Position numbers and translations under genes: made by a program
Notes under the pieces: generated by a model
What the model was told of the DNA's origin: nothing
The model's database searches: none
What the model saw: the letters and a program-made list of their open reading frames with translations, nothing else
Shown: one piece after another, positions 27,020 through 36,327 of the stretch
Position numbering within the stretch: position 1 is the first letter of the stretch
How the letters are laid out: every line of letters begins with the position of its first letter
Assembly (NCBI GenBank): GCA_025056175.1
Contig: JANWWK010000004.1
Span: forward strand, 1 to 64,000
Length of the DNA stretch: 64,000 nucleotides
Source of the DNA: Anaerolineales bacterium
GTDB lineage: Bacteria > Chloroflexota > Anaerolineae > Anaerolineales > Villigracilaceae
Direction of reading: 5' to 3'

Positions 27020-27508
27020 TCAGGGCGCGGGTGATGGCATGGCTTCTAAAAAGTTGGAGGCTGCCCAGCCAGCGCGTCCATCGTCATAGTTCGAGACGAT
27101 GTACCACCAGGTGTAGCCATCGCGTTCGCGGGGGCCATCCTGGATGAGAAAAACTTCAGTGTCGAAGCCCATGAAGCGCGGCGAGGCATCCAGCCCTGGT
27201 GCAGAGCGGATGTTCAACCCTACGCCGCCGGTGCCGACGATTTGAACGTACATGCCGGTTGTCAATTGGCCTGGGGCCAGTGTGGGTGTGGGTGTGGGTG
27301 CATACGGGTCAACCGTTGGGATTTGGGGTAAGGGCGTTCCGGTCGGAGCCGGGATGAGCGTCATAGCGGCCATCATGCCGGCCGGGTCAGGAGGCGGTGG
27401 CGCTGACCACGACATCCAGGCAAACGTTAATGCCAGCAGCAACAGGGCAATTAAAATGGCACCGGCAAACGCGCGCGGCGTAAGGGCGGAACGGAAATCA
27501 ACTTTCAT
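27020..27508 (-). CDS. Membrane-anchored SH3-like domain protein
   Basis: 162 residues. A membrane segment (about 14-34) is followed by a Pro/Thr-rich linker (about 38-80) and a bacterial SH3 domain (about 85-155, VGLNIRSAPGLDASPRFMGF then WWYIVSNYDDGRAGWAASNFL). Bacterial SH3 domains outside the membrane usually bind cell-wall or surface material. Same construction (TM, Thr/Pro linker, beta domain) as the larger protein at 29557-30801. Confidence 0.8.
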   Translation of the reverse strand: MKVDFRSALTPRAFAGAILIALLLLALTFAWMSWSAPPPPDPAGMMAAMTLIPAPTGTPLPQIPTVDPYAPTPTPTLAPGQLTTGMYVQIVGTGGVGLNIRSAPGLDASPRFMGFDTEVFLIQDGPRERDGYTWWYIVSNYDDGRAGWAASNFLEAMPSPAP

Positions 27509-27639
27509 GGCGGGTGAATTTTACCTACTTTTGTCCTTGCGTGCCACCTTTGTCTTCTCTTTGGCGTGTGCAGAATTTCATTCTCGTTGCACTTTATTTT
27601 CCTCACAATATCGTAGAGCGTCTAAAGGTCGAAGATGGG

Positions 27640-27645
27640 TATAAT
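27640..27645 (+). promoter_or_regulatory. -10 element before the Cache/HAMP histidine kinase gene
   Basis: TATAAT, exact consensus, 20 bases before the GTG start at 27666. No clear -35 hexamer is seen at the proper distance. It lies in the divergent space with the SH3 gene. Confidence 0.45.
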
Positions 27646-27665
27646 CTTAAGTTGAGGGTTTTGCT

Positions 27666-29585
27666 GTGAGCATTCGTTGGAAAGTTATTATTCCATATGT
27701 GCTTTTGACATTCGTGGTGGCGGTAATCGGGCTATACGTCATCACCCATCTGGTTGCTGTGCGTCAGGAGGAGCGGCTCAGAAACCAGCTGCTTGAAGCC
27801 GGGCGAATTTTTTCCACTCAATTCACTTTGCAAGAAAGGCGTCAGCTCCAAACGGCGCGTCTGATTGCCTATACAGTGGGCGTCGCCGACGCCCTGCAAG
27901 CCGGAGACCGCGCTTCTCTGGAAAAGCTTGTCCGCCCGCAGGTTGCAACCCATAAATTGAAACAAGTGTTTCTGATTGACCTGCAAGGTCAAGAACAGTT
28001 GCATCTGTTTCAGAAAGACAAAGATACTCTGGAGCTTATGGGAGATATGGGGATGGGCAAAGCGCAGTGGCTCTCTTCGTTGCTGATAACGAATTCCGAA
28101 TTGGCCAGACGGGTTTTAGCAATAAACCCACAAGATAACAAGTATTATCTTTACAGCGCACTGACAGTGATGTTAAATCAAAACGTTGTTGGGGTTGTGG
28201 TGGTCGGTACACCTGTGGATTCACTGCTCCAGAGTCTGAAAATGGTTTCGCTGGCAGATGTCGTTTTTTATGACACGCAAGGGAGGGTGATTCTCTCGAC
28301 ACTGCCACCAGAATCAGAGATCGAAGGAACGGAAGCAAACGACTACGCATCTCTGCAAAGCGCTTTTGGCCTCGACCAGATTGCACTGAACGAAATTTTG
28401 CAATCGCCCGAGCTTGTGCTGGGCGAGAACGTATTTATTGACGGGCGTGGTTACAGTATTGCGCGCGGCGTGTTGCAAATTGGTCGTGAGCCTATTGGTG
28501 TGTTTGGCGTTATTTTGCCATTGGACTTTGTGATTGCGTTCGCAGCAGAGAGCCGAAACTTTTATAGTTGGATTTTTATCTTCATTGTTTTGGGCGTTTT
28601 TTTGGTGGGATATTTCGTTTCCCACCCAATGATTGTTTCGCTACATAAGTTTCTGGTGGCCTCTCAGGTAGTGGCCGCTGGTGACTTGAGCCATCGTACT
28701 CACATCCGCACCAATGACGAACTTGGCGTGCTGTCGCAAACCTTCGATGAAATGCTCTCTAGCCTGCAAGCGCGCACTGCCGAACTGCAAAAAGCACACA
28801 AAATTCTCGAACAGATGGACCGAACCAAGGCGACCTTTATCGAAGTTGCTGCCCACGAGTTGCGCACGCCGCTGACCCTGGTGAAGGGATATACTCAGAT
28901 GCTCGCGCTGAAATTCAAGGACGAGCCGGAAACGGTTGCGCTGGCGCAGGGTATTCTGGAAGGCGCCGAGCGGATGCAGGAAATCGTCAGCAGTATGCTG
29001 GATGTTTCCCGCATTGATAGCAACATCCTGAAAATCGTCCCAGAAGAAGTTAACCTGGGCGTGGTGATTGGACGGGCGTATAAAACGTTTCAGGACGCGC
29101 TCAAAGAACGCAACCTGACCTTGACGATACAGGGCGTGGATGGGTTGCCGCTCATCCAGGCCGACCCCGACCAGCTCTACAAGGTCTTCTATCACCTGCT
29201 GATGAACGCCATCAAATACACCCCCGATGGAGGCCGCATCACCATTCACGGTCACCTGGTCGAAGGCGAAGGCGGTAGGGGAGAAGTCGAAATCATCGTC
29301 AGCGATACCGGCATTGGTATTGAACCGGAGCATCACCAGCTCATTTTTGAGAAGTTCTATCAAACCGGTGAAGTGTATATGCACTCTTCGGGCAAGACCA
29401 AGTTCAAAGGCGGCGGACCAGGGCTTGGTTTGGCAATTGCGCGTGGTATCATTCAGGCACATGCAGGCCATATCTGGGTCGAAAGTCCCGGTCATGACGA
29501 AGCTCGCTGCCCTGGCAGTCAGTTTTTTGTACGTTTACCCTTGAGGGCCGAATTCCATGAGCGCGACACAAGCTCTGTCCCATAA
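27666..29585 (+). CDS. Transmembrane sensor histidine kinase (Cache-like sensor, HAMP, HisKA, HATPase)
   Basis: 639 residues, GTG start. Membrane segments at about 8-28 and 300-322 enclose a ~270-residue extracytoplasmic sensor that looks like a double Cache domain. HAMP follows (about 320-372), then FIEVAAHELRTP with the phosphorylated His, and a HATPase domain with LLMNAIKYTPDGG, VSDTGIGIEPEHHQ and GGGPGLGLAIARG. No response regulator is adjacent. Its last 29 bases overlap the start of the secreted Thr/Pro-rich protein in another frame, so the two are translationally coupled, suggesting that the secreted protein is related to the sensed signal. Confidence 0.9.
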   Translation: MSIRWKVIIPYVLLTFVVAVIGLYVITHLVAVRQEERLRNQLLEAGRIFSTQFTLQERRQLQTARLIAYTVGVADALQAGDRASLEKLVRPQVATHKLKQVFLIDLQGQEQLHLFQKDKDTLELMGDMGMGKAQWLSSLLITNSELARRVLAINPQDNKYYLYSALTVMLNQNVVGVVVVGTPVDSLLQSLKMVSLADVVFYDTQGRVILSTLPPESEIEGTEANDYASLQSAFGLDQIALNEILQSPELVLGENVFIDGRGYSIARGVLQIGREPIGVFGVILPLDFVIAFAAESRNFYSWIFIFIVLGVFLVGYFVSHPMIVSLHKFLVASQVVAAGDLSHRTHIRTNDELGVLSQTFDEMLSSLQARTAELQKAHKILEQMDRTKATFIEVAAHELRTPLTLVKGYTQMLALKFKDEPETVALAQGILEGAERMQEIVSSMLDVSRIDSNILKIVPEEVNLGVVIGRAYKTFQDALKERNLTLTIQGVDGLPLIQADPDQLYKVFYHLLMNAIKYTPDGGRITIHGHLVEGEGGRGEVEIIVSDTGIGIEPEHHQLIFEKFYQTGEVYMHSSGKTKFKGGGPGLGLAIARGIIQAHAGHIWVESPGHDEARCPGSQFFVRLPLRAEFHERDTSSVP

Positions 29586-30801
29586 CCAGCGCGGCTGGTG
29601 GCTGCTTTTGCTGAGCATATTACTCGGCCTGGTTTCCTTGTGCGTTTCCGGTCAGCTGGCAATTCGTCTGGCGGAAAAGTGGGTACTCAAAGCCAGTATG
29701 CATCCTTCCCTGATGTCCGAGGAAACCTTTTCCGCCAGTTCTTCTTTGCCGCTTGCGCCGATTCGACCGGAGGCGGGTACTTTGCCTGCCTGGTGGGATA
29801 CCGAGCTCACTCCACAACCACCCTCTGACCTCTCCTCACCGCCGGTCATCGTGACTTTTGTCCCGCCGGCTACCCTTTCTCCTACCTCCGCCTTAACTAC
29901 TTCTGCGCCTTTTCCCATTGCTTCGGAAACTGTTGTTCTCCCCACAGCGACCTGGACGCCTTTGCCTTACTTTTCTTCGACCCCGGTCATCATCATCTGG
30001 CCGACCCGTACTTACACACCGTTCCCCACCCCCATCCCTACCCGTACCCGCACACCGACCAGTGCGTTTTCTTTAACCCCGACGTTGACCCCAACCTTGA
30101 CCCTGTCCCCAACAATTACGCTTACCTCCACTCTTACGCTGACTCCCTCTCTGACGCTCACACCAACGCTCACCTCCACGAGTACGCTCACACCGACAAA
30201 TACGTTGACCCCGACGCTCACGTCCACGCCAACCCTGACCCCCACCGCAAGCCTGACACCAACCGAGACGTTGACTCCGACCGACACGCTGACCCCTACA
30301 GAAACGCTCACCCCAACGCTGACAGCAACGATTGCTCCGCCGCCACCTAACCTGGAGATTGGTCCTGGGGATGGGGATTGGTACTGGCTCGTTGATGGTG
30401 GCGTGTTGATTGTAGATATGGGAACAATGTTGATTTCCACCAGCGGCAATGCCACGCCGGATATGGTGTTGTATGAATACTTGAACGGTCCTGGTATTTA
30501 CATGGACTGTATTGTGGTTTCGCTGGGCAATTCGGTCTCAGGCCCCTGGTACCAGGTGATGTACTGGTGTGATGGAAATGTGGACTTCAACACGAACATC
30601 AGTGCGTATCCTGAAAACGATAACGAATACATTGATGGGACGGTGCTTTACCACCCAACCTGGCCTCCACCCCGCAATGGCGTAACGATTGACATTGACC
30701 CCTTTGCTCCACCAGGCACCTACCGCTACGTGCGGCTGTACGCACCAACGGGTGTCTCTACAGACGGGGCAGATATCGATGCGATTGGGCTGTATCCATA
30801 A
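29557..30801 (+). CDS. Surface protein with Thr/Pro repeat stalk and C-terminal beta domain
   Basis: 414 residues. One N-terminal membrane segment (about 14-38) anchors the protein. Residues about 130-265 are Thr/Pro/Leu/Ser-rich with a repeating T-L-T-P-T pattern, like an extended, possibly glycosylated stalk. The C-terminal ~145 residues (from EIGPGDGDWYWLVDGG) have alternating hydrophobic and aromatic residues, two Cys and several Asp, compatible with a beta-sandwich that may bind metal or carbohydrate; I do not recognise the family. Overlaps the upstream kinase gene by 29 bases. Confidence 0.75.
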   Translation: MSATQALSHNQRGWWLLLLSILLGLVSLCVSGQLAIRLAEKWVLKASMHPSLMSEETFSASSSLPLAPIRPEAGTLPAWWDTELTPQPPSDLSSPPVIVTFVPPATLSPTSALTTSAPFPIASETVVLPTATWTPLPYFSSTPVIIIWPTRTYTPFPTPIPTRTRTPTSAFSLTPTLTPTLTLSPTITLTSTLTLTPSLTLTPTLTSTSTLTPTNTLTPTLTSTPTLTPTASLTPTETLTPTDTLTPTETLTPTLTATIAPPPPNLEIGPGDGDWYWLVDGGVLIVDMGTMLISTSGNATPDMVLYEYLNGPGIYMDCIVVSLGNSVSGPWYQVMYWCDGNVDFNTNISAYPENDNEYIDGTVLYHPTWPPPRNGVTIDIDPFAPPGTYRYVRLYAPTGVSTDGADIDAIGLYP

Positions 30802-30809
30802 CGACAAAC

Positions 30810-32489
30810 CTACAGGTTTTTTATCAGATACAACGCTCCCCGCTCGAAGCCCCGTTCAAGATAATATCGCCGCGTGCCAACTGCCGCAATGACGGCCATG
30901 CGGCGAAAGCCGTGTTCACGAGCAATGTGCTCGGCTGCCTGTAACAGCCGTGTTCCCAACCCGATATGTTGCGCTGCGCCGTTGCCTTCGGCACCCACTG
31001 GGAGCGATTGTCCGTACACATGTACTTCGCGGATGAGTGCAGCACCGCGCAGGTCATCCATGCCTGTATCGGGCGCATTGGCTTGGGGCAGAGAAAGACG
31101 CAGGAAGCCCGCAATCCGGTCATCGGGTGTGACGAACGAGAGAAAATGCTCTTGGGCGTAAGCAGCCGGATAGGTCAAGTTGTCCAATCGCAGGCTGGAA
31201 CTTTCAATCTGCGTTCCACGCACTTCACGGCAGCGAATACATTCGCACCGTGTCCCCCGTCGTTTCATCTCCTCGTGAACATCCTGTCGCAGCGAAGTGC
31301 GCTTGTTACCTTCGACCACGTTTGTAGAGGGAATATCCCGAATGACGCGATTGATTCGGCAGTAACGGGGTACGGTGGGCTTCAGGTCGGCAATCAGGTC
31401 AATCAACTCTTCGGTGGTGTAGGGGCGGTATTCGCCGCGTTTCCAGACTTCGTACAGTTCGGCATTTGCCAGCAATTGGTTGGGATAAATTTTGATTTCA
31501 TCCGGGCAATATCCCTGCCATAAGCGGCTGAAATCGGTACGGTCACTTTCGGGAGTTGCACCGTGCAGGTTGGGCATCCAATGCAGGACGATTTTGAACC
31601 CGGCGGCGCGTAACAGCGCCGTTGCCTGCAGGGTTTGGGCGGCGGTGTGTCCGCGTTGATTCATTTCCAGAATGCGGTCATCCAGGCTTTGTGCGCCCAT
31701 TTGCACTTTGGTTACGCCCAGCGTGCGTAACCAGGCCAGCTCGTTGGGGGTAATTTCATCGGGACGGGTTTCGATAACCAGGCCAACGTTGCGATGAGGG
31801 GCGGTTTCGTTAGCGGCCTGCACGGCGGCTAACTCACCGGGGGCGCAACGTTCGTTGGGATTGGCAAAAACGTTTCCCTGGTTTCTTTTCTCTTCTTGTT
31901 CGACCGTTTCTGTTCGTTCTGTTTCGTTCATCGCATCGAAACAGCGTTTGATGAACCACTCCTGATAATCGCGTCGGTAGGCGCTCCATGTGCCGCCGAG
32001 AATCAGAAGTTCGATTTTATCGGTAGGATGCCCCAGGGCTTCGAGCGCCTCGATACGCGCCCGCACCTGCCGATAGGGGTCGAATTCATGTTCCAGGGCA
32101 CGCATTGCGCCGGGTTCATCTGGCAGGTAGCTCTTGGGCATTCGCACATCGGTCGGACAGAAAATACACTTGCCCGGGCAAGGGTACGGCTTGGTCAGAA
32201 CTGTGACGGTGGTGACGCCGGAAAGCGTGCGGATTGGTTTCATGCGGATTCGCGCCAGGAGAGCCGGGTCGGGGGCAAGTTCTCCGCGCGCCGTCATTTC
32301 ATAATATGCAGCGACCAGTGCGGCTTTGGTCAGCACACCACCGCCTGGCAGCGGGTTATCGCGTAAAGCCTCCAACGGTTCTGCGCCGTTGATGATTTCA
32401 TCCAAAACCACCCGCGCCAGAGCGAGCTTCTCCGGCGTAATCGCTTTTTCCTGTTTCCAGCGAGTTTGACGTTCCTTCAAGTTCATCAT
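30810..32489 (-). CDS. elp3: Elp3-family radical SAM/GNAT tRNA U34 carboxymethyltransferase
   Basis: 559 residues. The radical-SAM cysteines are in YPCPGKCIFC (C-x4-C-x2-C context) and the barrel contains IELLILGGTWSAY and VIETRPDEI, as in Elp3. The C-terminal GNAT domain (about 395-559) has GLGTRLLQAAEHIAREHG for acetyl-CoA. Elp3 adds carboxymethyl to U34 of certain tRNAs; bacterial and archaeal single-subunit forms act without Elongator. Convergent with the surface-protein gene, 8 bases away. Confidence 0.93.
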   Translation of the reverse strand: MMNLKERQTRWKQEKAITPEKLALARVVLDEIINGAEPLEALRDNPLPGGGVLTKAALVAAYYEMTARGELAPDPALLARIRMKPIRTLSGVTTVTVLTKPYPCPGKCIFCPTDVRMPKSYLPDEPGAMRALEHEFDPYRQVRARIEALEALGHPTDKIELLILGGTWSAYRRDYQEWFIKRCFDAMNETERTETVEQEEKRNQGNVFANPNERCAPGELAAVQAANETAPHRNVGLVIETRPDEITPNELAWLRTLGVTKVQMGAQSLDDRILEMNQRGHTAAQTLQATALLRAAGFKIVLHWMPNLHGATPESDRTDFSRLWQGYCPDEIKIYPNQLLANAELYEVWKRGEYRPYTTEELIDLIADLKPTVPRYCRINRVIRDIPSTNVVEGNKRTSLRQDVHEEMKRRGTRCECIRCREVRGTQIESSSLRLDNLTYPAAYAQEHFLSFVTPDDRIAGFLRLSLPQANAPDTGMDDLRGAALIREVHVYGQSLPVGAEGNGAAQHIGLGTRLLQAAEHIAREHGFRRMAVIAAVGTRRYYLERGFERGALYLIKNL

Positions 32490-32503
32490 TCAACCTGCCT
32501 GTC

Positions 32504-32551
32504 ATCCTGCTATCCTGAAATTCTGCAATCCCACAATCCTGCAATCCTGCT
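32504..32551. repeat. Six tandem 8-bp repeats, consensus ATCCTGCA
   Basis: Units read ATCCTGCT, ATCCTGAA, ATTCTGCA, ATCCCACA, ATCCTGCA and ATCCTGCT without gaps. The array fills most of the space between the HIT gene and elp3 and its last base is the last base of the HIT stop codon. On the minus strand the unit TGCAGGAT contains an AGGA ribosome-binding-like core. Confidence 0.75.
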
Positions 32552-32901
32552 CACCCCATCGGGTATCTCATCCGCTGTCCGCCGATGACGTGCATGTGCA
32601 GGTGAAAAACGGTTTGTCCGCCATTCGCATTTGTGTTGACGATGATGCGATAGCCGCTGGCGGCGATTCCTTCCTGCTCGGCCAGATGGCGCGCCACACG
32701 GAAGAGACGTCCCAACGTGGGTTCATCTTCTGGGGTGACGAAGTTTACCGACTCGATGTGCCGGTTGGGGATAATCAGCAAATGCGTGGGCGCCACCGGG
32801 TGAATATCGCGGAAAGCCGTCACCAGGTCATCCTGATACAAAATGTGGGCTGGTGCCTGGCGTGCAGCGATTTTACAGAAGATACAGGCGGCGTTCATCA
32901 T
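32551..32901 (-). CDS. HIT-family (HINT-like) nucleotide-binding protein
   Basis: 116 residues. HLHMHVIGG is the histidine triad H-x-H-x-H, and CIFCKI at the N-terminus with a second Cys-poor region is standard for the HINT branch. [14 protein letters not shown] is the family's central strand. HINT proteins hydrolyse AMP-lysine and related adenosine phosphoramidates. Full length. It lies between the deacetylase gene and elp3 on the same strand. Confidence 0.93.
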   Translation of the reverse strand: MMNAACIFCKIAARQAPAHILYQDDLVTAFRDIHPVAPTHLLIIPNRHIESVNFVTPEDEPTLGRLFRVARHLAEQEGIAASGYRIIVNTNANGGQTVFHLHMHVIGGQRMRYPMG

Positions 32902-32922
32902 GCGGCATCTCCAGCGGCATCC

Positions 32923-34140
32923 TTATGGCCCGACAACCGGCAAAGCCCCGTGCGCAGGTGCACAAACGATATCATAGTACTCGATTTCGACAGCACGCAC
33001 ACTTTCGGCATACATCGCGGCTTCAGCCCCAATCCGGCGCACGGTATCTATGTGATTGCGCGCATCGGGAGACCAATACCGCGGCAGAGTCAGCAGCGGG
33101 TCACCAGCCGGAACTTCGGGCAGATAGGAGGGACGCGCCGGGTCGCTTTGTTCGGCCTGCGGCACCCAATTGAACAAAACCGGCCCGCGTGGGTTAATTG
33201 TAAATCCCAACAGATAACCGTATTCACGTGCAAGTTGCACGGCGCGCGGCGTAAAACTGCCGCCCGGCCAGATGTACGCAATAGGCCGTTTGCCAAAATA
33301 TCTCTCGAACATCTCGAATGGCTTGCTCAGCTCCTGGCGCATGTACTCCTCGCTTGAGCTGGCGGTGATGTTGATGTTGTGGACGTAACCATGCGCCTGA
33401 TGGTCTACCCAGCCTTCGGCTTCGAGTTGTGCATTTTCCTGCCACAGGTCGGGACGTTCATCGAGCGTGATGTAAGAATTCACCACTTTCCAGCCCCAGG
33501 CCTGGTAATACTCGTAGAACGTGTCATCAAAACTCTGGCGGAATTTACGGTCGTCCACAATCAACAAAACCGAACGTTTAGGGATTTTGGCGTTCTTGTA
33601 GAGAAAATCGGCCGCTTGCTGCATGGTGATTGCCTCGAAGCCCTGCTCCTTCAGGTCTTTCATCAGGCGATGAAACTCATCCATTGTCATATCGTGATAA
33701 ACCCCGCCGGTGCCGGGGTTGATTTCGCCTTTGGCAATCCCGTGAAACATGATGGGCATCAGCACCGTGCCGGGTTCTGCGTTGTTGGGGTCCCATTTGG
33801 CGCGCAGGTACGCGCAGGTATCGTTGAGATAGGCACGTGGTTCATCCAGCGGCTTGAGCAGGTTGGTTGTGAATGCGGGTGGCAAAGGCGGCGGTGTGCG
33901 GCGCGGGTCCGGCGTGGCGGTGGGGAAGGGCGAGGGGGTTTGGGTTGGAAGGGCTGCCTGCGCGGTTTGCGAAGCGGCAGCAAAGACCGTTGCCGCAGCA
34001 TGTGTGCTGGCGGCCTGTACATCCACCGTGGGGACTGGCGGCAGAGTGGCAGGTGCGGCCACGCATCCGACCAGGAAGGCCGCCAGCAGGCCCAGGACTG
34101 GTGTGCAAATTCTTCTCAAGGGGATGTCCATTTCCATCAT
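32923..34140 (-). CDS. Polysaccharide deacetylase-family lipoprotein
   Basis: 405 residues. A lipobox (LAAFLVGC) near residue 25 and a Pro/Thr linker lead to a NodB-like domain. LLIVDDRKF fills the place of the usual T-F-D-D motif, HGYVH gives the H-x3-H metal site and YIWPGGSFT the R/W-x-P-x-G motif. Such enzymes remove N-acetyl groups from cell-surface glycans; with the altered first motif the substrate and even activity are uncertain. The ATG (two alternatives 3 and 9 bases further in) lies one base after the Usp gene's stop. Confidence 0.82.
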   Translation of the reverse strand: MMEMDIPLRRICTPVLGLLAAFLVGCVAAPATLPPVPTVDVQAASTHAAATVFAAASQTAQAALPTQTPSPFPTATPDPRRTPPPLPPAFTTNLLKPLDEPRAYLNDTCAYLRAKWDPNNAEPGTVLMPIMFHGIAKGEINPGTGGVYHDMTMDEFHRLMKDLKEQGFEAITMQQAADFLYKNAKIPKRSVLLIVDDRKFRQSFDDTFYEYYQAWGWKVVNSYITLDERPDLWQENAQLEAEGWVDHQAHGYVHNINITASSSEEYMRQELSKPFEMFERYFGKRPIAYIWPGGSFTPRAVQLAREYGYLLGFTINPRGPVLFNWVPQAEQSDPARPSYLPEVPAGDPLLTLPRYWSPDARNHIDTVRRIGAEAAMYAESVRAVEIEYYDIVCAPAHGALPVVGP

Positions 34141-34141
34141 T

Positions 34142-35002
34142 TTACCCGTTTGCTTTGTTCTCGGCGCGCGCTTGTTGTGGCAAAAAACGCGCTACCAGCA
34201 CAGGGCAGGCGGCATTTTCGGCCACTTCGACGGTGATATTTGGCGCTGCCAGTTGACGCAGGCTGTGCGAACTGTATGGCGACCCCATGCACAGCATCTG
34301 GTATCTACCATCCCGCAATTCGGCGCGAATTTCTTCAACCGTCTCTCCCTGGCGAGTGACCACGCGCGCTTCTACCCCGGCCTGACGGGCAATTTCCAAC
34401 GCCTGGCGCAGTGTACGTCCGGGCAACGTGTCGGTTTCGGCCAGTCGTTGCCAGTTCTGCCGGATGGCGCGCGCTTCAGGATAATCCAGGTCCATGGGGG
34501 GAACGACGGTGAGCAGGGTAAGCGTAGCCCCAAAGGCTTGCGCCAGCCGAACTGCCAGGCTTTCTACCGTCAGGCCATAGCCCAGTCCACCCAGACAAAC
34601 CAGCATTTTGCGAACAGGAAGTTCAACCGCTGGCACATACAAGAGCGGCTTCTCAACGCTTGCCAGGATGTGCCGAAATGAACGACCGGTCAGAAGACGC
34701 CGCAGGGGAGGTCGTCCGAGCGGACTGATGAGAACCGCTTCTGCTGCCTGTTCTGCTGCTTTGCGCGGAACGATGGCTTCGGCAGGTCCGCTTTCAAGCT
34801 GTAGCGCGTAGTCAATCTCATGTTGCTGGAACAGACTGACCGCACGGCTGAACATCTCCTCAACCGGGTCATTTTCGCCGTGCTGCTCCAGAACGCCCAC
34901 CAGTGTGAGCGGCACTTTCATTTGAGCCGACATCCAGGCCGATAACTCAATAGACGGCCAGGTGCTTTCGTTACCGTTAGTAAAGACGTAGAGTGACTTC
35001 AT
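34142..35002 (-). CDS. Universal stress protein (two tandem Usp domains)
   Basis: 286 residues from the ATG at 35002. Two Usp-like halves are seen: residues 1-140 (SLYVFTNGNESTWPSIELS...) and about 145-275 (MLVCLGGLGYGLTVESLAVR, then MLCMGSPYSSHSLRQL). The second half has a partial G-x2-G-x9-G(S/T) nucleotide-binding motif. Stress-related ATP-binding is the family role. The start overlaps the upstream chromate-transporter gene as ATGA, so translation is coupled to it. Confidence 0.8.
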   Translation of the reverse strand: MKSLYVFTNGNESTWPSIELSAWMSAQMKVPLTLVGVLEQHGENDPVEEMFSRAVSLFQQHEIDYALQLESGPAEAIVPRKAAEQAAEAVLISPLGRPPLRRLLTGRSFRHILASVEKPLLYVPAVELPVRKMLVCLGGLGYGLTVESLAVRLAQAFGATLTLLTVVPPMDLDYPEARAIRQNWQRLAETDTLPGRTLRQALEIARQAGVEARVVTRQGETVEEIRAELRDGRYQMLCMGSPYSSHSLRQLAAPNITVEVAENAACPVLVARFLPQQARAENKANG

Positions 35003-35535
35003 CGGAAAAAGAGAACTCCCAAAATACCCGCTCCCAGCAGCACCATTGGGGCTGGGACATCGAGCCAGAACGCCAGCGCCGCCAGTGCGGCAATGAACAG
35101 CGCGCGCATTTTTATTTTCTTCCCTGTTCCGGCACGGAAGAGTTCCCATCCCACCAGCACCATCAGCGCGGCCACTGCCGGACTCATCCCGCCAACGAAG
35201 CGTTGCAGCCAGTCTTCCTGTTGAAAGTACTGTAAGATGGCCGCAACCACCAGCATCATAACGGTCGGCGGCAGGATAGCGCCGAGCAACGCGGCCAGCA
35301 CTCCCGGCACACCGGCTGCCGCGTGGCCGACGAACATCGCCAGTTTGAGCGCCTCGCTGCCTGGCAAGACGTTCGAGAACCCCACCGCCTCTACGAACCG
35401 TTCTTCACTCATCAGTTTTCCGGCTGCTTCATCGTAGAGCAGGCCGATGGAAGCCGGCCCGGACGGGGAGAGCAGGTTTACCTTCAGGAACATCCAGAAT
35501 AACTTGAACCAGGTGGTCAATTGCGGATTGGTCAT
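34999..35535 (-). CDS. Chromate transporter, half-size ChrA subunit
   Basis: 178 residues with about five membrane segments. FLKVNLLSPSGPASIGLLYDE is the family's N-terminal motif and FSNVLPGSEALKLAMFVG its second one. It is one of two half-length homologues encoded in tandem, which probably form an antiporter as a heterodimer. ChrA-type proteins export chromate; many environmental homologues probably carry other anions such as sulfate. Overlaps both neighbours by 4 bases. Confidence 0.9.
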   Translation of the reverse strand: MTNPQLTTWFKLFWMFLKVNLLSPSGPASIGLLYDEAAGKLMSEERFVEAVGFSNVLPGSEALKLAMFVGHAAAGVPGVLAALLGAILPPTVMMLVVAAILQYFQQEDWLQRFVGGMSPAVAALMVLVGWELFRAGTGKKIKMRALFIAALAALAFWLDVPAPMVLLGAGILGVLFFR

Positions 35536-36047
35536 CGCAACAGAAGCACTCCTAAAATTCCGGCGGCCAATACCACAAGCCGTGCGGGAATATCAAACGC
35601 CATGATAACCAGGCTGACCAGTGCCACCACCCAGCCGAACCATCCGGTTTCGCCGCCTTTTTGAAAGATTTTCCAGGCGGTGAAGACCATCAGAATCGCG
35701 ATAGCGGGCGTCAGCCCTTCTACAAAACGCGCCACCCAGGCCTCGCGGCGCAGGCGGTGCAGAAGGGTAACTACCCCAAAGATAAGCACCGTCGGCGGCA
35801 GAATCGACCCGAGCATGGCAACCAGCCCGCCCGGAATCCCGCCTGCAGCGTAGCCAATGTACATCGCCAGTTGAATGGCATCGCTGCCCGGCAGGACGGC
35901 AGAAAATCCCACCGCCTGTACGAACTGGCTTTCCGTGATGAAGCGTCCTACCGTTTCACTGTGCAGCAGTCCTACGGAGGCCGGGCCAGACGTGCTGAGC
36001 AGGTTGACTTTTAGAAAAGTCCAGAACAAGAGGAGCAAATCGGTCAT
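35532..36047 (-). CDS. Chromate transporter, second half-size ChrA subunit
   Basis: 171 residues from the ATG at 36047, chosen because MTDLLLLFWTFLKVNLLST matches the start of the downstream paralogue. FSAVLPGSDAIQLAMYIGYAAGG aligns with the equivalent motif there. The two genes overlap as ATGA. Together with the Usp gene they form a tightly coupled three-gene set. The 280 bases upstream of it (36048-36327) show no gene. Confidence 0.9.
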   Translation of the reverse strand: MTDLLLLFWTFLKVNLLSTSGPASVGLLHSETVGRFITESQFVQAVGFSAVLPGSDAIQLAMYIGYAAGGIPGGLVAMLGSILPPTVLIFGVVTLLHRLRREAWVARFVEGLTPAIAILMVFTAWKIFQKGGETGWFGWVVALVSLVIMAFDIPARLVVLAAGILGVLLLR

Positions 36048-36327
36048 AGATGTCGGTATTGTAGCCGGATTGTGCCGCATGGCAAAGGGCAGGACGTTAC
36101 GTAATCTTCCCATCGAAACCAAAAGAGTCGGTAACTATCTGGCCTGCATCACCTCGCTGAGCAGGGTTGCCTCCGACTCCCCGCCTTGGGTGCGCTTCGC
36201 AGTCCCACAGGGAGAGGCGAGAAATAACCCGGATTTTCGCCGTTTTCGCCAGCGAAATCACCGATTTACGGCTGTTTCCATCTCCCTTTGCCCCCGATAC
36301 GGATGGTTTGAGGAGAATCGATGAGCG

